A stretch of 64,000 nucleotides of DNA, taken from positions 1 through 64,000 of the forward strand of contig JAFSEP010000018.1 in assembly GCA_017435665.1 (NCBI GenBank), read 5' to 3'. Made by a program: the position numbers and the translations under genes. The DNA is from Clostridia bacterium. Lineage in GTDB: Bacteria; Bacillota; Clostridia; Oscillospirales; Acutalibacteraceae. Shown here in pieces: positions 51,650 to 61,923 of the stretch (position 1 is the stretch's first letter; every line of letters begins with the position of its first letter). The notes beneath the pieces were generated by a model, which was not told the DNA's origin, did not search any database, and saw nothing but the letters and a program-made list of their open reading frames with translations.

Positions 51650-52576
51650 TCATTCAATTATTTCAGCCACATTCATAATTTCATCCTCCCAGAGCAGCTC
51701 ACCCTCAGGTGAATATATGCTTGCTTCAGCGGCATGCCAGAGAAGGTCGGAATAGTCAAGGGAAGTGCTTCCCGTTGCTCTGGTCTTTTCGATGATGTTG
51801 CGGTAAATATAACCCTCTGAATCAACAACCTCGGTGCAGAGCGTAAGTGTACTGCCTGTGGGAAGCTCAAAGCCTTTATTAAGCTCAAATATGAATGTGG
51901 TGCGGTTATCGTCCCCGTCCTTGGGTATTTCCTCTCTGCTCTTTTCCTCTCCGTCAAGGTATTCAACAAGATATACCTTTTCGATTCTCGTTATTTCACC
52001 CTTGGATTCCATTGTAACAGTACAGTCGCCGCTTGTGGTAAAGGTATTTCCCCTGTTTGATGACTGACCTGATTTCGTTGCATAAACTGAGGGCAGAACA
52101 TCCCATCGGGGTGTGCGGCTTTCGGAAATATCTTCCGTCTGTCTTACACCGTCGGTATCAAATACTATGCGGTTTACCATATGTTCATCAAAGAGGGAAA
52201 CGGAAGCCTTTACGGAAAACGAGCCGTTTTTCTCCTTCATTTTGTATTCCTTACCGTCAAGCACAAGAACAGCAGTTGTTTTCCCCGGTGTGTATTCCTT
52301 GGGAACCACTGTGCAGATAATCTCAACGGTACGGTTCTGCAAATCCTTTTCGCCGTAATCAAGACTCTTTTCCGAAAGAATACTTGCCTGCTTTTTCAGC
52401 TTATCGTCAACATTTGAATAAATGCTGCTGACCTCTCTGTTAAATCTTTCATATTGATTGCTTATTGTTCTGTTAAGGTCATCAATCTCGCCGTGAAGAG
52501 AGACGATCTCAAAAAGACATACTATAAGTCCGATAACCGAAATCACACTGATAATACTTAATGCTTTCTGCTTCAT
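51650..52576 (-). CDS. Unknown membrane-anchored protein with coiled coil
   Basis: 308 residues: an uncleaved-looking N-terminal helix (ALSIISVISVIGLIVCLFEI, ~5-24), a short coiled coil (GEIDDLNRTISNQYERF, ~30-46) and a beta-rich extracytoplasmic domain (residues ~80-308). No family is recognised. A purine-rich AGGAGGAA precedes the ATG. It is divergent from proS and appears to be a single gene. Confidence 0.75.
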   Translation of the reverse strand: MKQKALSIISVISVIGLIVCLFEIVSLHGEIDDLNRTISNQYERFNREVSSIYSNVDDKLKKQASILSEKSLDYGEKDLQNRTVEIICTVVPKEYTPGKTTAVLVLDGKEYKMKEKNGSFSVKASVSLFDEHMVNRIVFDTDGVRQTEDISESRTPRWDVLPSVYATKSGQSSNRGNTFTTSGDCTVTMESKGEITRIEKVYLVEYLDGEEKSREEIPKDGDDNRTTFIFELNKGFELPTGSTLTLCTEVVDSEGYIYRNIIEKTRATGSTSLDYSDLLWHAAEASIYSPEGELLWEDEIMNVAEIIE

Positions 52577-52661
52577 TTTTATTCCTCCTTCGCTTTTTTC
52601 TCCGATTAAATTTTATCATACATTTGTCAACAAATCAAAAGATTTATTTCCCTTCAAAGTC

Positions 52662-52690
52662 TTGCAAACGCAGGAAATATCATATATAAT
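52662..52690 (+). promoter_or_regulatory. Promoter of proS
   Basis: TTGCAA (52662-52667) and TATAAT (52685-52690) with exactly 17 bases between. Transcription would start near 52697, about 45 bases before the ATG. Confidence 0.75.
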
Positions 52691-52741
52691 ATTATAGTTA
52701 ATGTAAATTTCAAAATCCTTCAAGGATAAGGAGTGTATAAA

Positions 52742-54181
52742 ATGGCTAATCAGAAAAAGATGGTTGAGGACATTACCTCAATGGAAGAGGATTTTGCCCA
52801 ATGGTATACCGATATTGTCAAGAAGGCCGAGCTTATTGAGTATACAAGCGTAAAGGGCTGCATGGTTATCAGACCTTACGGCTACGCAATCTGGGAAAAC
52901 ATACAGAAGAATCTTGATGCTATGTTCAAAAAGACAGGCCACGAGAATGTGTGTATGCCTATGTTTATTCCCGAAAGTCTCTTACAGAAGGAGAAGGACC
53001 ACGTTGAAGGCTTTGCCCCCGAGGTTGCATGGGTAACACACGGCGGAAGCGAAAAGCTCGAAGACAGACTCTGTGTCCGTCCCACATCAGAAACTCTTTT
53101 CTGTGAGCACTATGCTAATATCATCCAGTCATACAGAGACCTGCCCAAGCTTTATAATCAGTGGGTAAGCGTTGTGCGCTGGGAAAAGACCACAAGACCC
53201 TTCCTTCGTTCAAGAGAATTTCTCTGGCAGGAGGGCCATACAATCCACGAAACAGCTCAGGAGGCTATTGAGGAAACCGAAAGAATGCTCAATGTCTATG
53301 CTGAGTTCTGCGAGGATTATCTTGCAATGCCCGTAGTAAAGGGCAGAAAAACAGACAGCGACAAGTTCGCAGGTGCTGAGGCTACATATGCTATCGAAGC
53401 TCTTATGCACGACGGTAAGGCTCTTCAGGCAGGTACGTCACACTATTTCGGTGACGGCTTTGCAAGAGCATTCGGAATTCAGTTCCAGTCACGTGAAAAT
53501 AAGCTTGAGTATCCCTTCCAGACATCATGGGGCGTTACCACAAGACTTATCGGTGCTATCATTATGACTCACGGTGACGATAACGGTCTCGTGCTTCCTC
53601 CCAGAGTGGCACCCATTCAGGCAGTTATCATTCCCGTTGCAATGCACAAGCCCGGCGTTAAGGAAAAGGCAGCTGAGCTCAAGGCTATGCTTGAAAACGA
53701 TTTCAGAGTAAAGCTTGACGATAGCGACAACAGCCCCGGTTGGAAGTATTCTGAATATGAAATGAAGGGTGTACCCGTACGTATTGAAATCGGTCCCAGA
53801 GATATCGAAAACAATCAGTGCGTTATCGTAACACGCCACACAAGAGAAAAGACAATAGTTTCTCTTGATAACCTCAAGGAAGAGGTTGCAAAGAAGCTCG
53901 AGGAAGTTCAGAAGGGCATCTATGAAAGAGCTCTCGAAAACAGAGAAAAGAGAACATACGCCTGCAAGACAATGGACGAAATCGTTGCAACTCTCAACGA
54001 AAAGGGTGACGGCTTCATCAAGGCTATGTGGTGCGGTGACGAGGAATGCGAAGACATCGTCAAGGAAAAGACAGGTGTCGGCTCACGCTGTATCCCCTTT
54101 GACCAGGAAAGCTTCAGCGATGTGTGTGTATGCTGCGGCAAGCCTGCAAAGCATATGGTTTATTGGGGTAAGGCATATTAA
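52742..54181 (+). CDS. proS: Prolyl-tRNA synthetase, archaeal/eukaryal-like type
   Basis: Charges tRNA-Pro. The 479-residue start at 52742 ([19 protein letters not shown]) follows AAGGAG. It is the short form without the inserted editing domain of typical bacterial Pro[36 protein letters not shown] (motif 2 region) and the C-terminal cysteine set (CGDEEC and VCVCCGK) that binds zinc in this class. No T-box is present in its short leader. Confidence 0.95.
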   Translation: MANQKKMVEDITSMEEDFAQWYTDIVKKAELIEYTSVKGCMVIRPYGYAIWENIQKNLDAMFKKTGHENVCMPMFIPESLLQKEKDHVEGFAPEVAWVTHGGSEKLEDRLCVRPTSETLFCEHYANIIQSYRDLPKLYNQWVSVVRWEKTTRPFLRSREFLWQEGHTIHETAQEAIEETERMLNVYAEFCEDYLAMPVVKGRKTDSDKFAGAEATYAIEALMHDGKALQAGTSHYFGDGFARAFGIQFQSRENKLEYPFQTSWGVTTRLIGAIIMTHGDDNGLVLPPRVAPIQAVIIPVAMHKPGVKEKAAELKAMLENDFRVKLDDSDNSPGWKYSEYEMKGVPVRIEIGPRDIENNQCVIVTRHTREKTIVSLDNLKEEVAKKLEEVQKGIYERALENREKRTYACKTMDEIVATLNEKGDGFIKAMWCGDEECEDIVKEKTGVGSRCIPFDQESFSDVCVCCGKPAKHMVYWGKAY

Positions 54182-54210
54182 TTCAATGCACAATACACAA
54201 TGTACAATGA

Positions 54211-54236
54211 AAGCACTTCTTCGGAAGTGCTTTTTT
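54211..54236 (+). terminator. Terminator of proS
   Basis: AAGCACTTC (54211-54219)/GAAGTGCTT (54224-54232) with a stable TTCG tetraloop, followed by TTTT. Confidence 0.92.
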
Positions 54237-54470
54237 AATTAAAAACGGAAAATTGCGCCCCATCAGTCACTTCGTGACAGCTCCCCCCCTGAAGGGGGAG
54301 CCTAAACGATGAGACCGGATAAGGATGTATTGCTTCTTACTCCCTCAGTGTGGGAGCGAAAAGCCTTTCTCTCGGAGCAAGGGGGATCGCTTGTGACATA
54401 AGAAGTGTCCACCCACGACTGCAGGCGGGGCGGTATGTTTTATACTTAATTATGAACAATTATACCAAAA
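54237..54470. repeat. Dispersed repeat block after proS
   Basis: Contains GGAAAATTGCGCCCC, the CATCAGTCACTTCGTGACAG/CTCCCCCCCTGAAGGGGGAG unit, CCACTCCCTCAGTG-like sequence and CCCACGACTGCAGGCGGGGC. These are diverged members of the repeat families at 24439-24830 and 37390-37510. No gene. Confidence 0.65.
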
Positions 54471-54498
54471 TGTGAATTTTGACAAAATGTGTTGTAAA

Positions 54499-54535
54499 TC
54501 CTCCTTTAACTTGGTAAACTGTTAATAAAGGAGGA
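54499..54535 (+). promoter_or_regulatory. Hairpin that sequesters the ribosome-binding site of the next gene
   Basis: TCCTCCTTT (54499-54507) is perfectly complementary to AAAGGAGGA (54527-54535), which is the Shine-Dalgarno sequence of the gene at 54543. AAC/GTT (54508-54510/54521-54523) extends the stem past a three-base bulge. If folded, translation would be blocked, so this is a candidate translational switch. No known riboswitch class is recognised upstream. Confidence 0.65.
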
Positions 54536-54542
54536 ATAAAAA

Positions 54543-55370
54543 ATGCAATTAAATTTCATTGATTGGCCTTCCTTCAAAGACATTGTTCTTGAGGGCGGCA
54601 CAACACTTGCTGAATACTGTGCACAGTATGCGGCAGTCCAGACGAATTGGGTATACACCCTTGCAGCCTTTATCTGTATCGCTATTCTTCTTATCAAGAA
54701 GAACAAGAAGTGGTATTGGTATGTGTTCATTCTGCTTTATATGATTATGTCCGTTACATCGGTTGGTATGCACACAGCTAACTACGGTGAATTTATGCCG
54801 GGTGTACTCACAACAAAGCTCCTTGCAAGCTATATCGATATGTCCTTCACAGAGCTTGTTGCCTGGTCGGGCGTATGCTGCTTTGCTTTTGAGTTTTATC
54901 AGAACGCAGACGAGAAGAAAAAACGAAACGGTTTCCTGATAGCCGTTACTGCCATTATGATTGTGGTGTTGTCGGTGCTTACATACGAGGTGTTTGTGCT
55001 TCACGACAGACCCCTTTACATCGGTGGCGGCGGTGCTCCCATGGATGGTAAGACAGGCGGACTTTCCCTTGCGGAATTCGGTTGCTTCGTAACAGCACTG
55101 CCTATTCTTTATCTGCTGATTGCCAACTTCAAAAAGATGGCTTCATCAGAAAAAGTTCTGTTCTTACTCATAATCTTCACATTCCTTGTTGCGTTCATTA
55201 TCACATCAATCTGGGGCGATAACGAAATCAACACCTTCCTTCTCGGCAACATCCACGGTCACTCTATATGGCATATTCTGACAGCTCTTGCAATGCTTGA
55301 GGTTGTATTCTGGGTTGACCAGCGAACCGTCAACCAGATGCTCCGCAACGCAGGTTTGAAGGAAATATAA
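54543..55370 (+). CDS. Polytopic membrane protein (TIGR02206/YwaF- or CREST-like)
   Basis: 275 residues with about six or seven membrane helices. S-x3-H in SVTSVGMHTANYG and a C-terminal GHSIWHILTAL pair of histidines resemble the metal-site pattern of CREST hydrolases (alkaline ceramidases and relatives) or of the TIGR02206 family. Either assignment is inference. The ribosome-binding site AAAGGAGGA is very strong but predicted to be sequestered. The gene is a single unit that ends at a bidirectional terminator. Confidence 0.7.
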   Translation: MQLNFIDWPSFKDIVLEGGTTLAEYCAQYAAVQTNWVYTLAAFICIAILLIKKNKKWYWYVFILLYMIMSVTSVGMHTANYGEFMPGVLTTKLLASYIDMSFTELVAWSGVCCFAFEFYQNADEKKKRNGFLIAVTAIMIVVLSVLTYEVFVLHDRPLYIGGGGAPMDGKTGGLSLAEFGCFVTALPILYLLIANFKKMASSEKVLFLLIIFTFLVAFIITSIWGDNEINTFLLGNIHGHSIWHILTALAMLEVVFWVDQRTVNQMLRNAGLKEI

Positions 55371-55478
55371 TCAGAATACAAAAGATAAAAAACATATTCA
55401 AAAAGCACTTTATAAACGCCGGATTCCGACACGGCAATGTTTCATCAACAAGTGAATTTTTGAAACAATAGTGAGTAG

Positions 55479-55509
55479 AAAACCACCGATAAAGCATATC
55501 GGTGGTTTT
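55479..55509. terminator. Bidirectional terminator between two convergent genes
   Basis: AAAACCACCGAT (55479-55490)/ATCGGTGGTTTT (55498-55509), 12 bp perfect, loop AAAGCAT. A/T runs on both sides serve the membrane protein gene (plus) and hemW (minus). Confidence 0.9.
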
Positions 55510-55511
55510 TG

Positions 55512-56609
55512 CTATTCGTTTATCAGTTCTGCTATAATTGTGTTTGAAAGCAGGAAGCCTTCGGGTGTAAGGGCAACGTGCTTTTCATCGCAAAGCATAA
55601 GTCCCTGCTTTTCGAAAAGTCTGACCTTATTGAAAAAATCTGCTGTCAGACTGTGACCGTAGCGTTTCTCATACTGCTCAAATACAAGCCCGTCGCTGAG
55701 TCTCAGGGCAAGCATCAGATATTCCTCCCTGTCTCCCCCTGTTTCGTCAATGACTGTTTTCCTTTCGGTCAGATACTTTTCCATATCTGCATCATAGTGG
55801 TATCTGACACCCTTGTAAAAGGAATATGCCGAGGGACCGAAGCCCAGATATTCCTCATCACGCCAGTATTTTGTATTATGCCTTGCTCTTTGCGAAGGCT
55901 TGGCGAAATTTGAAATTTCATAATGCTCATAGCCGAGGCTTCTCATCTGACGGGAAAAATGCAGATACATATCACAGACCTCGTTCTCATCGGGCAGAAC
56001 CAGCTTGTCACCCATATCGTAAAACCGTGTACCCTTTTCAATTTTCAGCATATATGCACTGATATGCTCAACATTCTGCTCTTTGATGAAATCAATGCTT
56101 TCATCAAGGCTTTCTATGGTCTGATACGGTATGCCCAGCATCATATCAAGTGAGATGTTATTTATGCCTGCCTGCCTTGCTTCGGCTATGCTTTTTGCAA
56201 CCTGATTTTTATCAGCTGCTCTGCCGAGATTTTTTCTTTCCTTATCAACCGCAGACTGCATACCGAGAGATATTCTGTTAACCCCCGCCTTAAAAAGTGT
56301 CTCATAAAATACATAATTTGTAGTAGAAGGGTTGCACTCAACGGTAATTTCAGGGCTTACGAGCTTATAGCTTTCCCTGATTGCATCAAGGACTTTTCCT
56401 ATTCTATCTCCACCGAAAACAGAGGGCGTTCCCCCACCGAAATAGACCGTATCCACCGCCTCGGTGACACCTGCTGAAGTCTCCCTGATATCGTCAACAA
56501 GGGCAGACAGATATCTGTCCATAAGCTCATCATTGCATCTCATTGAATAGAAATCGCAATACGGGCATTTGCTTTTGCAGAAAGGGATGTGGATGTAGAT
56601 TCCTAACAT
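55512..56609 (-). CDS. hemW: Radical SAM heme chaperone HemW-like protein
   Basis: Formerly called oxygen-independent coproporphyrinogen oxidase-like. The start at 56609 (MLGIYIHIPFCKSKCPYC) follows AGGAGG by 8 bases, giving 365 residues; a GTG three codons earlier is less likely. The radical SAM cluster motif is CKSKCPYC. YFGGGTPSVF and the AKPSQRARHNTKYW segment, with GFGPSAYSF, fit HemW rather than true HemN. It often lies next to lepA, as here. Confidence 0.9.
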   Translation of the reverse strand: MLGIYIHIPFCKSKCPYCDFYSMRCNDELMDRYLSALVDDIRETSAGVTEAVDTVYFGGGTPSVFGGDRIGKVLDAIRESYKLVSPEITVECNPSTTNYVFYETLFKAGVNRISLGMQSAVDKERKNLGRAADKNQVAKSIAEARQAGINNISLDMMLGIPYQTIESLDESIDFIKEQNVEHISAYMLKIEKGTRFYDMGDKLVLPDENEVCDMYLHFSRQMRSLGYEHYEISNFAKPSQRARHNTKYWRDEEYLGFGPSAYSFYKGVRYHYDADMEKYLTERKTVIDETGGDREEYLMLALRLSDGLVFEQYEKRYGHSLTADFFNKVRLFEKQGLMLCDEKHVALTPEGFLLSNTIIAELINE

Positions 56610-56644
56610 AAAGCTCACCTCCTGAATAAAATTTTTATTATAAC

Positions 56645-56668
56645 AAAAGGTCGCAAAGGCGACCTTTT
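56645..56668 (-). terminator. Probable terminator of the asnS-lepA operon
   Basis: AAAAGGTCGC (56645-56654)/GCGACCTTTT (56659-56668) with loop AAAG. On the minus strand it ends in TTTTGTTATAATAAAAATTTT just before hemW, whose own promoter would lie in the same short gap. Confidence 0.7.
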
Positions 56669-56689
56669 CGTTTTGGTTTTTAATTAATA

Positions 56690-56995
56690 AATTTTGACTG
56701 AGAGGTGCTCAAGAGGCACGCTTCGTGCCGAAATAAACCATAGCTATAGCAAAATCATCCCAACGCCCTTGGCGTTGCCTTGGTGACCTCTCCGTCTGCT
56801 CCCGTTGGTCGCATCCACCTCTCCTTTCAGGAGAGGCTCAGAGCCCCTTTCGACAAATGCTATGCATTTGCCACTTTCCCCTAAAGGGGACAGCTCTTAT
56901 AGGCTCACCCTTTAGGGGGAGCTGTCGCGAATGCGGCTGAGGGGGCTCGATTCTGCTGTCTTACCCTTTATGGAAGGGGCCTCATTCTTCATTGA
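56690..56995. repeat. Dispersed repeat block between lepA and hemW
   Basis: No gene. A series of short palindromes: GGCACGCTTCGTGCC, CAACGCCCTTGGCGTTG, CCTCTCCTTTCAGGAGAGG, CAAATGCTATGCATTTG, CCCCTAAAGGGG, and GCTCACCCTTTAGGGGGAGC. They resemble units of the blocks at 25441-25562 and 54237-54470. Confidence 0.7.
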
Positions 56996-56996
56996 A

Positions 56997-58817
56997 TTAA
57001 GTATCCTCTAACTTCAGAACTGCCATAAATGCTTCCTGCGGCACTTCAACAGTACCGAACTGACGCATTCTCTTTTTACCCTCTTTCTGCTTTTCAAGGA
57101 GCTTCTTCTTTCGTGTGATGTCACCACCGTAGCACTTTGCAAGAACGTCCTTACGCATTGCTCTGATAGTCTCACGGGCAATAACCTTGCTTCCGATTGC
57201 TATCTGAACGGGTATTTCAAACATCTGTCTAGGTATATGCTCCTTCAGTCTTTCGGCAATTCTTCTTGCTCTTGCCATTGCCTTGTCACGGTGAATGATA
57301 AAGCTCAGAGCATCAATTATATCGCCGTTGAGAAGCACATCAAGCTTAACAAGGTCTGAACGTACATATTCTGATATTTCATAGTCAAAGGAAGCGTAGC
57401 CTCTTGTTCTTGACTTGAGAACGTCGAAGAAATCGTAAATGATTTCGTTGAGGGGAAGCTCATAATGAATGTCAACTCTGTCTGCTGAAAGATACTGCAT
57501 ATCCCTGAAGATACCACGTCTGTCCTGACAAAGGTCCATAATCGCACCCACATATTCGCTGGGAGCATAGATATGAGCATTTGTCATAGGCTCCTCGCAG
57601 TAGTTTATGTGAGCAGGGTCGGGGTAGTGTGTGGGGTTATCAATTTCAAGCACACTTCCGTCATTCATATGAATTTTATATATAACGCTGGGAATTGTTG
57701 TAACAAGGTCGAGATTATATTCTCTCTCAAGTCTTTCCTGAATAATCTCAAGGTGGAGAAGTCCCAGGAAGCCGCAACGGAAGCCGAAGCCCAGAGCACC
57801 TGATGTTTCAGGCTCATAGGTAAGAGCAGCATCGTTGAGCTGGAGCTTTTCAAGAGCATCACGGAGATTTTCGTAATCAGCACCGTCAGCAGGATAAACA
57901 CCGCAGAAAACCATGGGGTTTACCTTTCTGTAGCCGGGCAGAGCCTCTGTGGCAGGACGTTCCAGCTTTGTTACGGTATCGCCCACCTTTGCATCACGGA
58001 CTGTCTTGATTGAGGCAGTTATATAGCCAACCTCACCTGCACGAAGCTCTTCGCAGGGCTCAAGTGATGTGGCACCCATATAGCCCACTTCAACAACATT
58101 GAACTGTGCGCCCGTCGCCATCATTTTCATGGTTTCACCTGCTCTGAGAGTACCTTCAACAACTCTTACGTAAACAATAACGCCTCTGTAACTGTCATAT
58201 ATTGAGTCGAAGATAAGCGCCTTCAGAGGAGCATCATCGTTTGCCTCGGGAGGCGGAACAAGCTCAACTATTCTTTCAAGCACCTCTTCCACATTTTCGC
58301 CTGTTTTGGCGGAAACTCTCGGAGCCATTGAGCAGTCAAGTCCGATATCGTCCTCCACCTCAGCGCATACTCTGTCAGGGTCTGCGGCAGGAAGGTCGAT
58401 TTTATTGATAACGGGAACAAGCTCAAGGTCGTGGTCGAGGGCAAGATATGTGTTTGCAAGGGTCTGCGCCTCAACGCCCTGAGAAGCGTCAACTATAAGT
58501 ATTGCACCCTCACAGGCTGCAAGTGAACGGGAAACCTCATAGTTAAAGTCCACGTGACCCGGAGTGTCAATAAGGTTGAGAACATAGTCCTTGCCGTCTT
58601 TTGCTTTATAATTCAGCTTGACAGCGTGAGCCTTGATAGTGATACCTCTCTCCTTTTCAAGATCCATATCGTCAAGAAGCTGCGCTGTCATATCTCTCTT
58701 TGCAACAGTGCCCGTGATTTCAAGAAGTCTGTCCGCAAGGGTGCTTTTACCGTGGTCAATGTGTGCAATAATAGAGAAGTTTCTTATATTTTCCTTTGGT
58801 GTTGCCAAATCTATCAC
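56997..58817 (-). CDS. lepA: Elongation factor 4 (LepA)
   Basis: Ribosomal GTPase that back-translocates or remodels stalled ribosomes. 606 residues with G1 [10 protein letters not shown]3 DTPGHVDF and G4 [10 protein letters not shown], then the C-terminal LepA-specific domain ([16 protein letters not shown]). The first codon is GTG at 58817; TTG at 58808 with AGGTG 6 bases upstream is an alternative that gives the shorter [12 protein letters not shown] start. It begins 4 bases after the aminotransferase stop. Confidence 0.96.
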   Translation of the reverse strand: MIDLATPKENIRNFSIIAHIDHGKSTLADRLLEITGTVAKRDMTAQLLDDMDLEKERGITIKAHAVKLNYKAKDGKDYVLNLIDTPGHVDFNYEVSRSLAACEGAILIVDASQGVEAQTLANTYLALDHDLELVPVINKIDLPAADPDRVCAEVEDDIGLDCSMAPRVSAKTGENVEEVLERIVELVPPPEANDDAPLKALIFDSIYDSYRGVIVYVRVVEGTLRAGETMKMMATGAQFNVVEVGYMGATSLEPCEELRAGEVGYITASIKTVRDAKVGDTVTKLERPATEALPGYRKVNPMVFCGVYPADGADYENLRDALEKLQLNDAALTYEPETSGALGFGFRCGFLGLLHLEIIQERLEREYNLDLVTTIPSVIYKIHMNDGSVLEIDNPTHYPDPAHINYCEEPMTNAHIYAPSEYVGAIMDLCQDRRGIFRDMQYLSADRVDIHYELPLNEIIYDFFDVLKSRTRGYASFDYEISEYVRSDLVKLDVLLNGDIIDALSFIIHRDKAMARARRIAERLKEHIPRQMFEIPVQIAIGSKVIARETIRAMRKDVLAKCYGGDITRKKKLLEKQKEGKKRMRQFGTVEVPQEAFMAVLKLEDT

Positions 58818-58821
58818 CTGA

Positions 58822-60099
58822 TTATCCTAAAAGTTTTTCACAAGCTGCGAGCTTTACACAGATACAAAGAAGTGCAGTTGCCGTCATAAGCTCGCTTACG
58901 GGAGGAAGTGAGGGAGCAATTCTGATGTTCTTATCCTCAGGGTCCTTGCCGTAGGGGAAGGTTGCACCGACTGTTGTAAGAACAACGCCTGCCTCCTTAC
59001 ACAGCTCGCCCACTCTCTTTGCCGTTCCGGGCATTACATCAAGAGAAATGAAGTAGCCGCCGTTGGGCTTATGCCATGAAGCGATGCCGAGAGCCGAGAA
59101 CTCCTTTTCAAAGCTGTCACATACAGCGTTGAACTTAGGCTCCATAAGCCTTCTGTGCTCCTGCATATATGCAATAACGTTTTCAGCCTTACCGTCGAAA
59201 AATCTGACGTGACGGAGCTGATTGAGCTTATCGTGGCTGATTGTCTGGAAATTCATTCTGTTCTGGATTTCCTTTATATTGTTATCCGAAGCAGCAAGAG
59301 CCGATACACCTGCACCGGGGAAGGTAATCTTTGAGGTTGAGCAGAATTCCACAACCATATCCTCATTGCCGTACTTCTTGAGCTCATCAAAGATATTGAG
59401 AAGGCTGTCGGGAGTGTCTGTAAGGTCGTGAATACAGTATGCGTTGTCCCAGATAATTCTGAAGTCCTTTGCGGCGGGCTTCATCCTTGCGATACGTGTC
59501 ACAACTGCATCCGAATAGGTTATGCCTGTGGGGTTTGAATACTTGGGAACACAGAACATACCCTTTACGCTTTCGTCCTTTATAAGCTCCTCGATCATAT
59601 CCATATCGGGGCCTTCGCCGTCCATGGGGATGTTTATCATCTCAATACCGAAATATTCGCAGATACCGAAGTGACGGTCATAGCCGGGAACGGGGCAAAG
59701 GAATTTCACCTTGCCTTGTCTTGCCCAGGGCTCGCATCCGCCTATACCGCTTGCCACACACTGAGCAACAAAGTCAAACATAAGTGTAAGACTTGCCGTA
59801 CCGCCGATGATTACGTTCTTTTCCTCGACCTGAAGAATTTCTGCAAAAAGCCTTCTGCATTCGGGGATACCGAGAAGTATGCCGTAGTTTCTGTAATCGA
59901 ATGAGGGAGCAATTCTTTCGTATTCCTCTGCTGAGAGTATATCCAAAAGTCCGTTTGAGATATCAAGCTGAGCCTTTGAGGGCTTACCTCTTGACATATC
60001 GAGGCTGAGATTCTGTGCCTTGTATTCTGCATACTGCTTTTCAAGATCAGCCTTTAAAGCAATAAGCTCATCCTTTGTGAAGTCAATTAATTTCTTCAT
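58822..60099 (-). CDS. PLP-dependent aminotransferase, class I/II
   Basis: 425 residues, fold type I aminotransferase related to the MocR-like/aspartate aminotransferase group. The N-terminal [18 protein letters not shown] is characteristic of that subgroup, [14 protein letters not shown] is the family substrate/cofactor region, and the PLP lysine lies in [14 protein letters not shown]. Substrate probably aspartate or alanine; sequence does not decide. Middle gene of asnS-aminotransferase-lepA. Confidence 0.88.
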   Translation of the reverse strand: MKKLIDFTKDELIALKADLEKQYAEYKAQNLSLDMSRGKPSKAQLDISNGLLDILSAEEYERIAPSFDYRNYGILLGIPECRRLFAEILQVEEKNVIIGGTASLTLMFDFVAQCVASGIGGCEPWARQGKVKFLCPVPGYDRHFGICEYFGIEMINIPMDGEGPDMDMIEELIKDESVKGMFCVPKYSNPTGITYSDAVVTRIARMKPAAKDFRIIWDNAYCIHDLTDTPDSLLNIFDELKKYGNEDMVVEFCSTSKITFPGAGVSALAASDNNIKEIQNRMNFQTISHDKLNQLRHVRFFDGKAENVIAYMQEHRRLMEPKFNAVCDSFEKEFSALGIASWHKPNGGYFISLDVMPGTAKRVGELCKEAGVVLTTVGATFPYGKDPEDKNIRIAPSLPPVSELMTATALLCICVKLAACEKLLG

Positions 60100-60131
60100 A
60101 AAAAATTCCCTTCAAGTAGTTATTATTATAA

Positions 60132-61526
60132 TTAGAAATCTGCCGAGCCTGTTGTTCTGGGGAACGGAAGCACGTCTCTGATGTTAGAAATACCTGTAAG
60201 GTACATAACAAGTCTTTCAAAGCCGAGACCGAAGCCTGCGTGCTTTGTGCCGCCGTACTTTCTAAGTTCAAGATACCACCAGTAATCTTCCTCGTTGAGA
60301 CCGAGCTCTGCCATTCTCTCCTTGAGAACATCAAGTCTTTCCTCTCTCTGTGAGCCGCCGATGATTTCACCGATGCCCATAACAAGACAGTCGCAGGCTG
60401 CAACGGTCTTGCCGTCGTCATTGAGTCTCATATAGAAAGCCTTGATTTCCTTGGGATAGTCTGTAACGAAAACAGGTCTCTTGAAAATCTGCTCTGTAAG
60501 ATAGCGCTCGTGCTCTGTCTGAAGATCACAGCCCCAGCTTACCTTGTATTCAAATTCGCTGTTATGCTCTTCAAGAAGCTTTATTGCTTCTGTATACGTT
60601 ACTCTGCCGAAGTCTGAGTTTGCAACAGCGGTGAGTCTTTCGATAAGTCCCTTGTCAACAAACTGATTGAGGAAGGCAATATCCTGCTCACACTCAGCCA
60701 TAACGTACTTGATAACGTACTTGATCATATCCTCTGCAAGGTTCATATCATCATTAAGATCGGCAAAAGCAATTTCGGGCTCTACCATCCAGAATTCAGC
60801 AGCATGTCTTTGTGTATATGACTTTTCTGCTCTGAAGGTGGGACCGAAGGTATAGATGTTACCGAATGCCTGAGCCATAATTTCGCCCTGAAGCTGACCT
60901 GAAACTGTGAGAGAAGCCTTCTTGCCGAAGAAGTCCTGACTGTAATCAATCTCGCCCTTTTCTGTTCTGGGGGGATTTTCGGGGTCAAGTGTTGTCACCT
61001 GGAACATCTCACCTGCACCCTCGCAGTCACTGCAGGAGATAATGGGTGTATGTGCATATACGAAGCCTCTGTCCTGGAAGAACTTGTGGATCGCATATGA
61101 TGCAACAGAGCGCACTCTGAATGCAGCACTGTAAACATTTGTTCTGGGTCTGAGGTGAGCGATTGTTCTCAGGTATTCGAGAGTGTGACGCTTCTTCTGA
61201 AGAGGATAGTCAGGAGTTGACTCGCCTTCAACCTCAATTTCCACAGCATTGATTTCGAAGGGCTGCTTTGCCTCCGGTGTGAGAATAAGTAAGCCCTTTA
61301 CGATAACTGCAGTACCGACATTGAGCTTTGCTGCAGCGGCAAAATCATTTACCTTATCTGCCTCATATACGACCTGCAGGCCCTTGAAGCAGCTGCCGTC
61401 ATTTATTTCCATAAAGCCGAGTGCTTTTGAGTCACGGTTTGTTCTTACCCAGCCGCAGACAGTAATAACCTTATCACCGTATGCCGAGGGATCTTTGTAA
61501 AGCTTTGAGATTTCAATTCTCTGCAT
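60132..61526 (-). CDS. asnS: Asparaginyl-tRNA synthetase
   Basis: Class II synthetase that charges tRNA-Asn. 464 residues: OB-fold anticodon domain ([17 protein letters not shown]), motif 2 with [20 protein letters not shown] and motif 3 [16 protein letters not shown], all AsnRS-specific rather than AspRS. Ribosome-binding site GGAGGA lies upstream. First gene of the operon; no T-box was recognised in the repeat-rich spacer upstream. Confidence 0.95.
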   Translation of the reverse strand: MQRIEISKLYKDPSAYGDKVITVCGWVRTNRDSKALGFMEINDGSCFKGLQVVYEADKVNDFAAAAKLNVGTAVIVKGLLILTPEAKQPFEINAVEIEVEGESTPDYPLQKKRHTLEYLRTIAHLRPRTNVYSAAFRVRSVASYAIHKFFQDRGFVYAHTPIISCSDCEGAGEMFQVTTLDPENPPRTEKGEIDYSQDFFGKKASLTVSGQLQGEIMAQAFGNIYTFGPTFRAEKSYTQRHAAEFWMVEPEIAFADLNDDMNLAEDMIKYVIKYVMAECEQDIAFLNQFVDKGLIERLTAVANSDFGRVTYTEAIKLLEEHNSEFEYKVSWGCDLQTEHERYLTEQIFKRPVFVTDYPKEIKAFYMRLNDDGKTVAACDCLVMGIGEIIGGSQREERLDVLKERMAELGLNEEDYWWYLELRKYGGTKHAGFGLGFERLVMYLTGISNIRDVLPFPRTTGSADF

Positions 61527-61923
61527 AAAATTTTCCTCCGTCTAAACATAATTATACGGATAGCATTATACTACAAATATATTATAAAAATCAATAGAAA
61601 ACACGGATTTAATTCACATTTTACGGTATGGAAGAAATAAGAATAATTATGAGGTTGGGGGTAGCGGGGGAGCCCGCCCGCAGTCGTGGGCGGGGCGGAG
61701 CGAAGCTCCGCAGATAAATCCAAGGTCAGAACAAATTAATTCGGCGGTATCCGACTTGAAATCATCGCACCCCCAATCGGCTATATTTGCGGCGCAGCCC
61801 CACAATTTTCCATTTTCAATTTAAAAAAATCTGACAATTCCATTAAAAAGAATGAGAAAGACTTTAATTATAGAAAAAAATAGTGTAAAATATAGGCTGT
61901 AATACTTTATTCGGAGGTTCAAT
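61527..61923. other. Divergent spacer with dispersed repeats
   Basis: No gene. It holds CCCGCCCGCAGTCGTGGGCG (61674-61693) followed by GGGGCGGAGCGAAGCTCCGC, related to units at 24484-24503 and 49139-49175, and 61739-61830, whose TCGGCGGTAT and CACAATTTTCCATTTTCAAT recall the ends of the element at 37520-37690. A −10-like TAAAAT at 61887-61892 precedes the response-regulator gene, but no good −35 was found. Confidence 0.6.
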
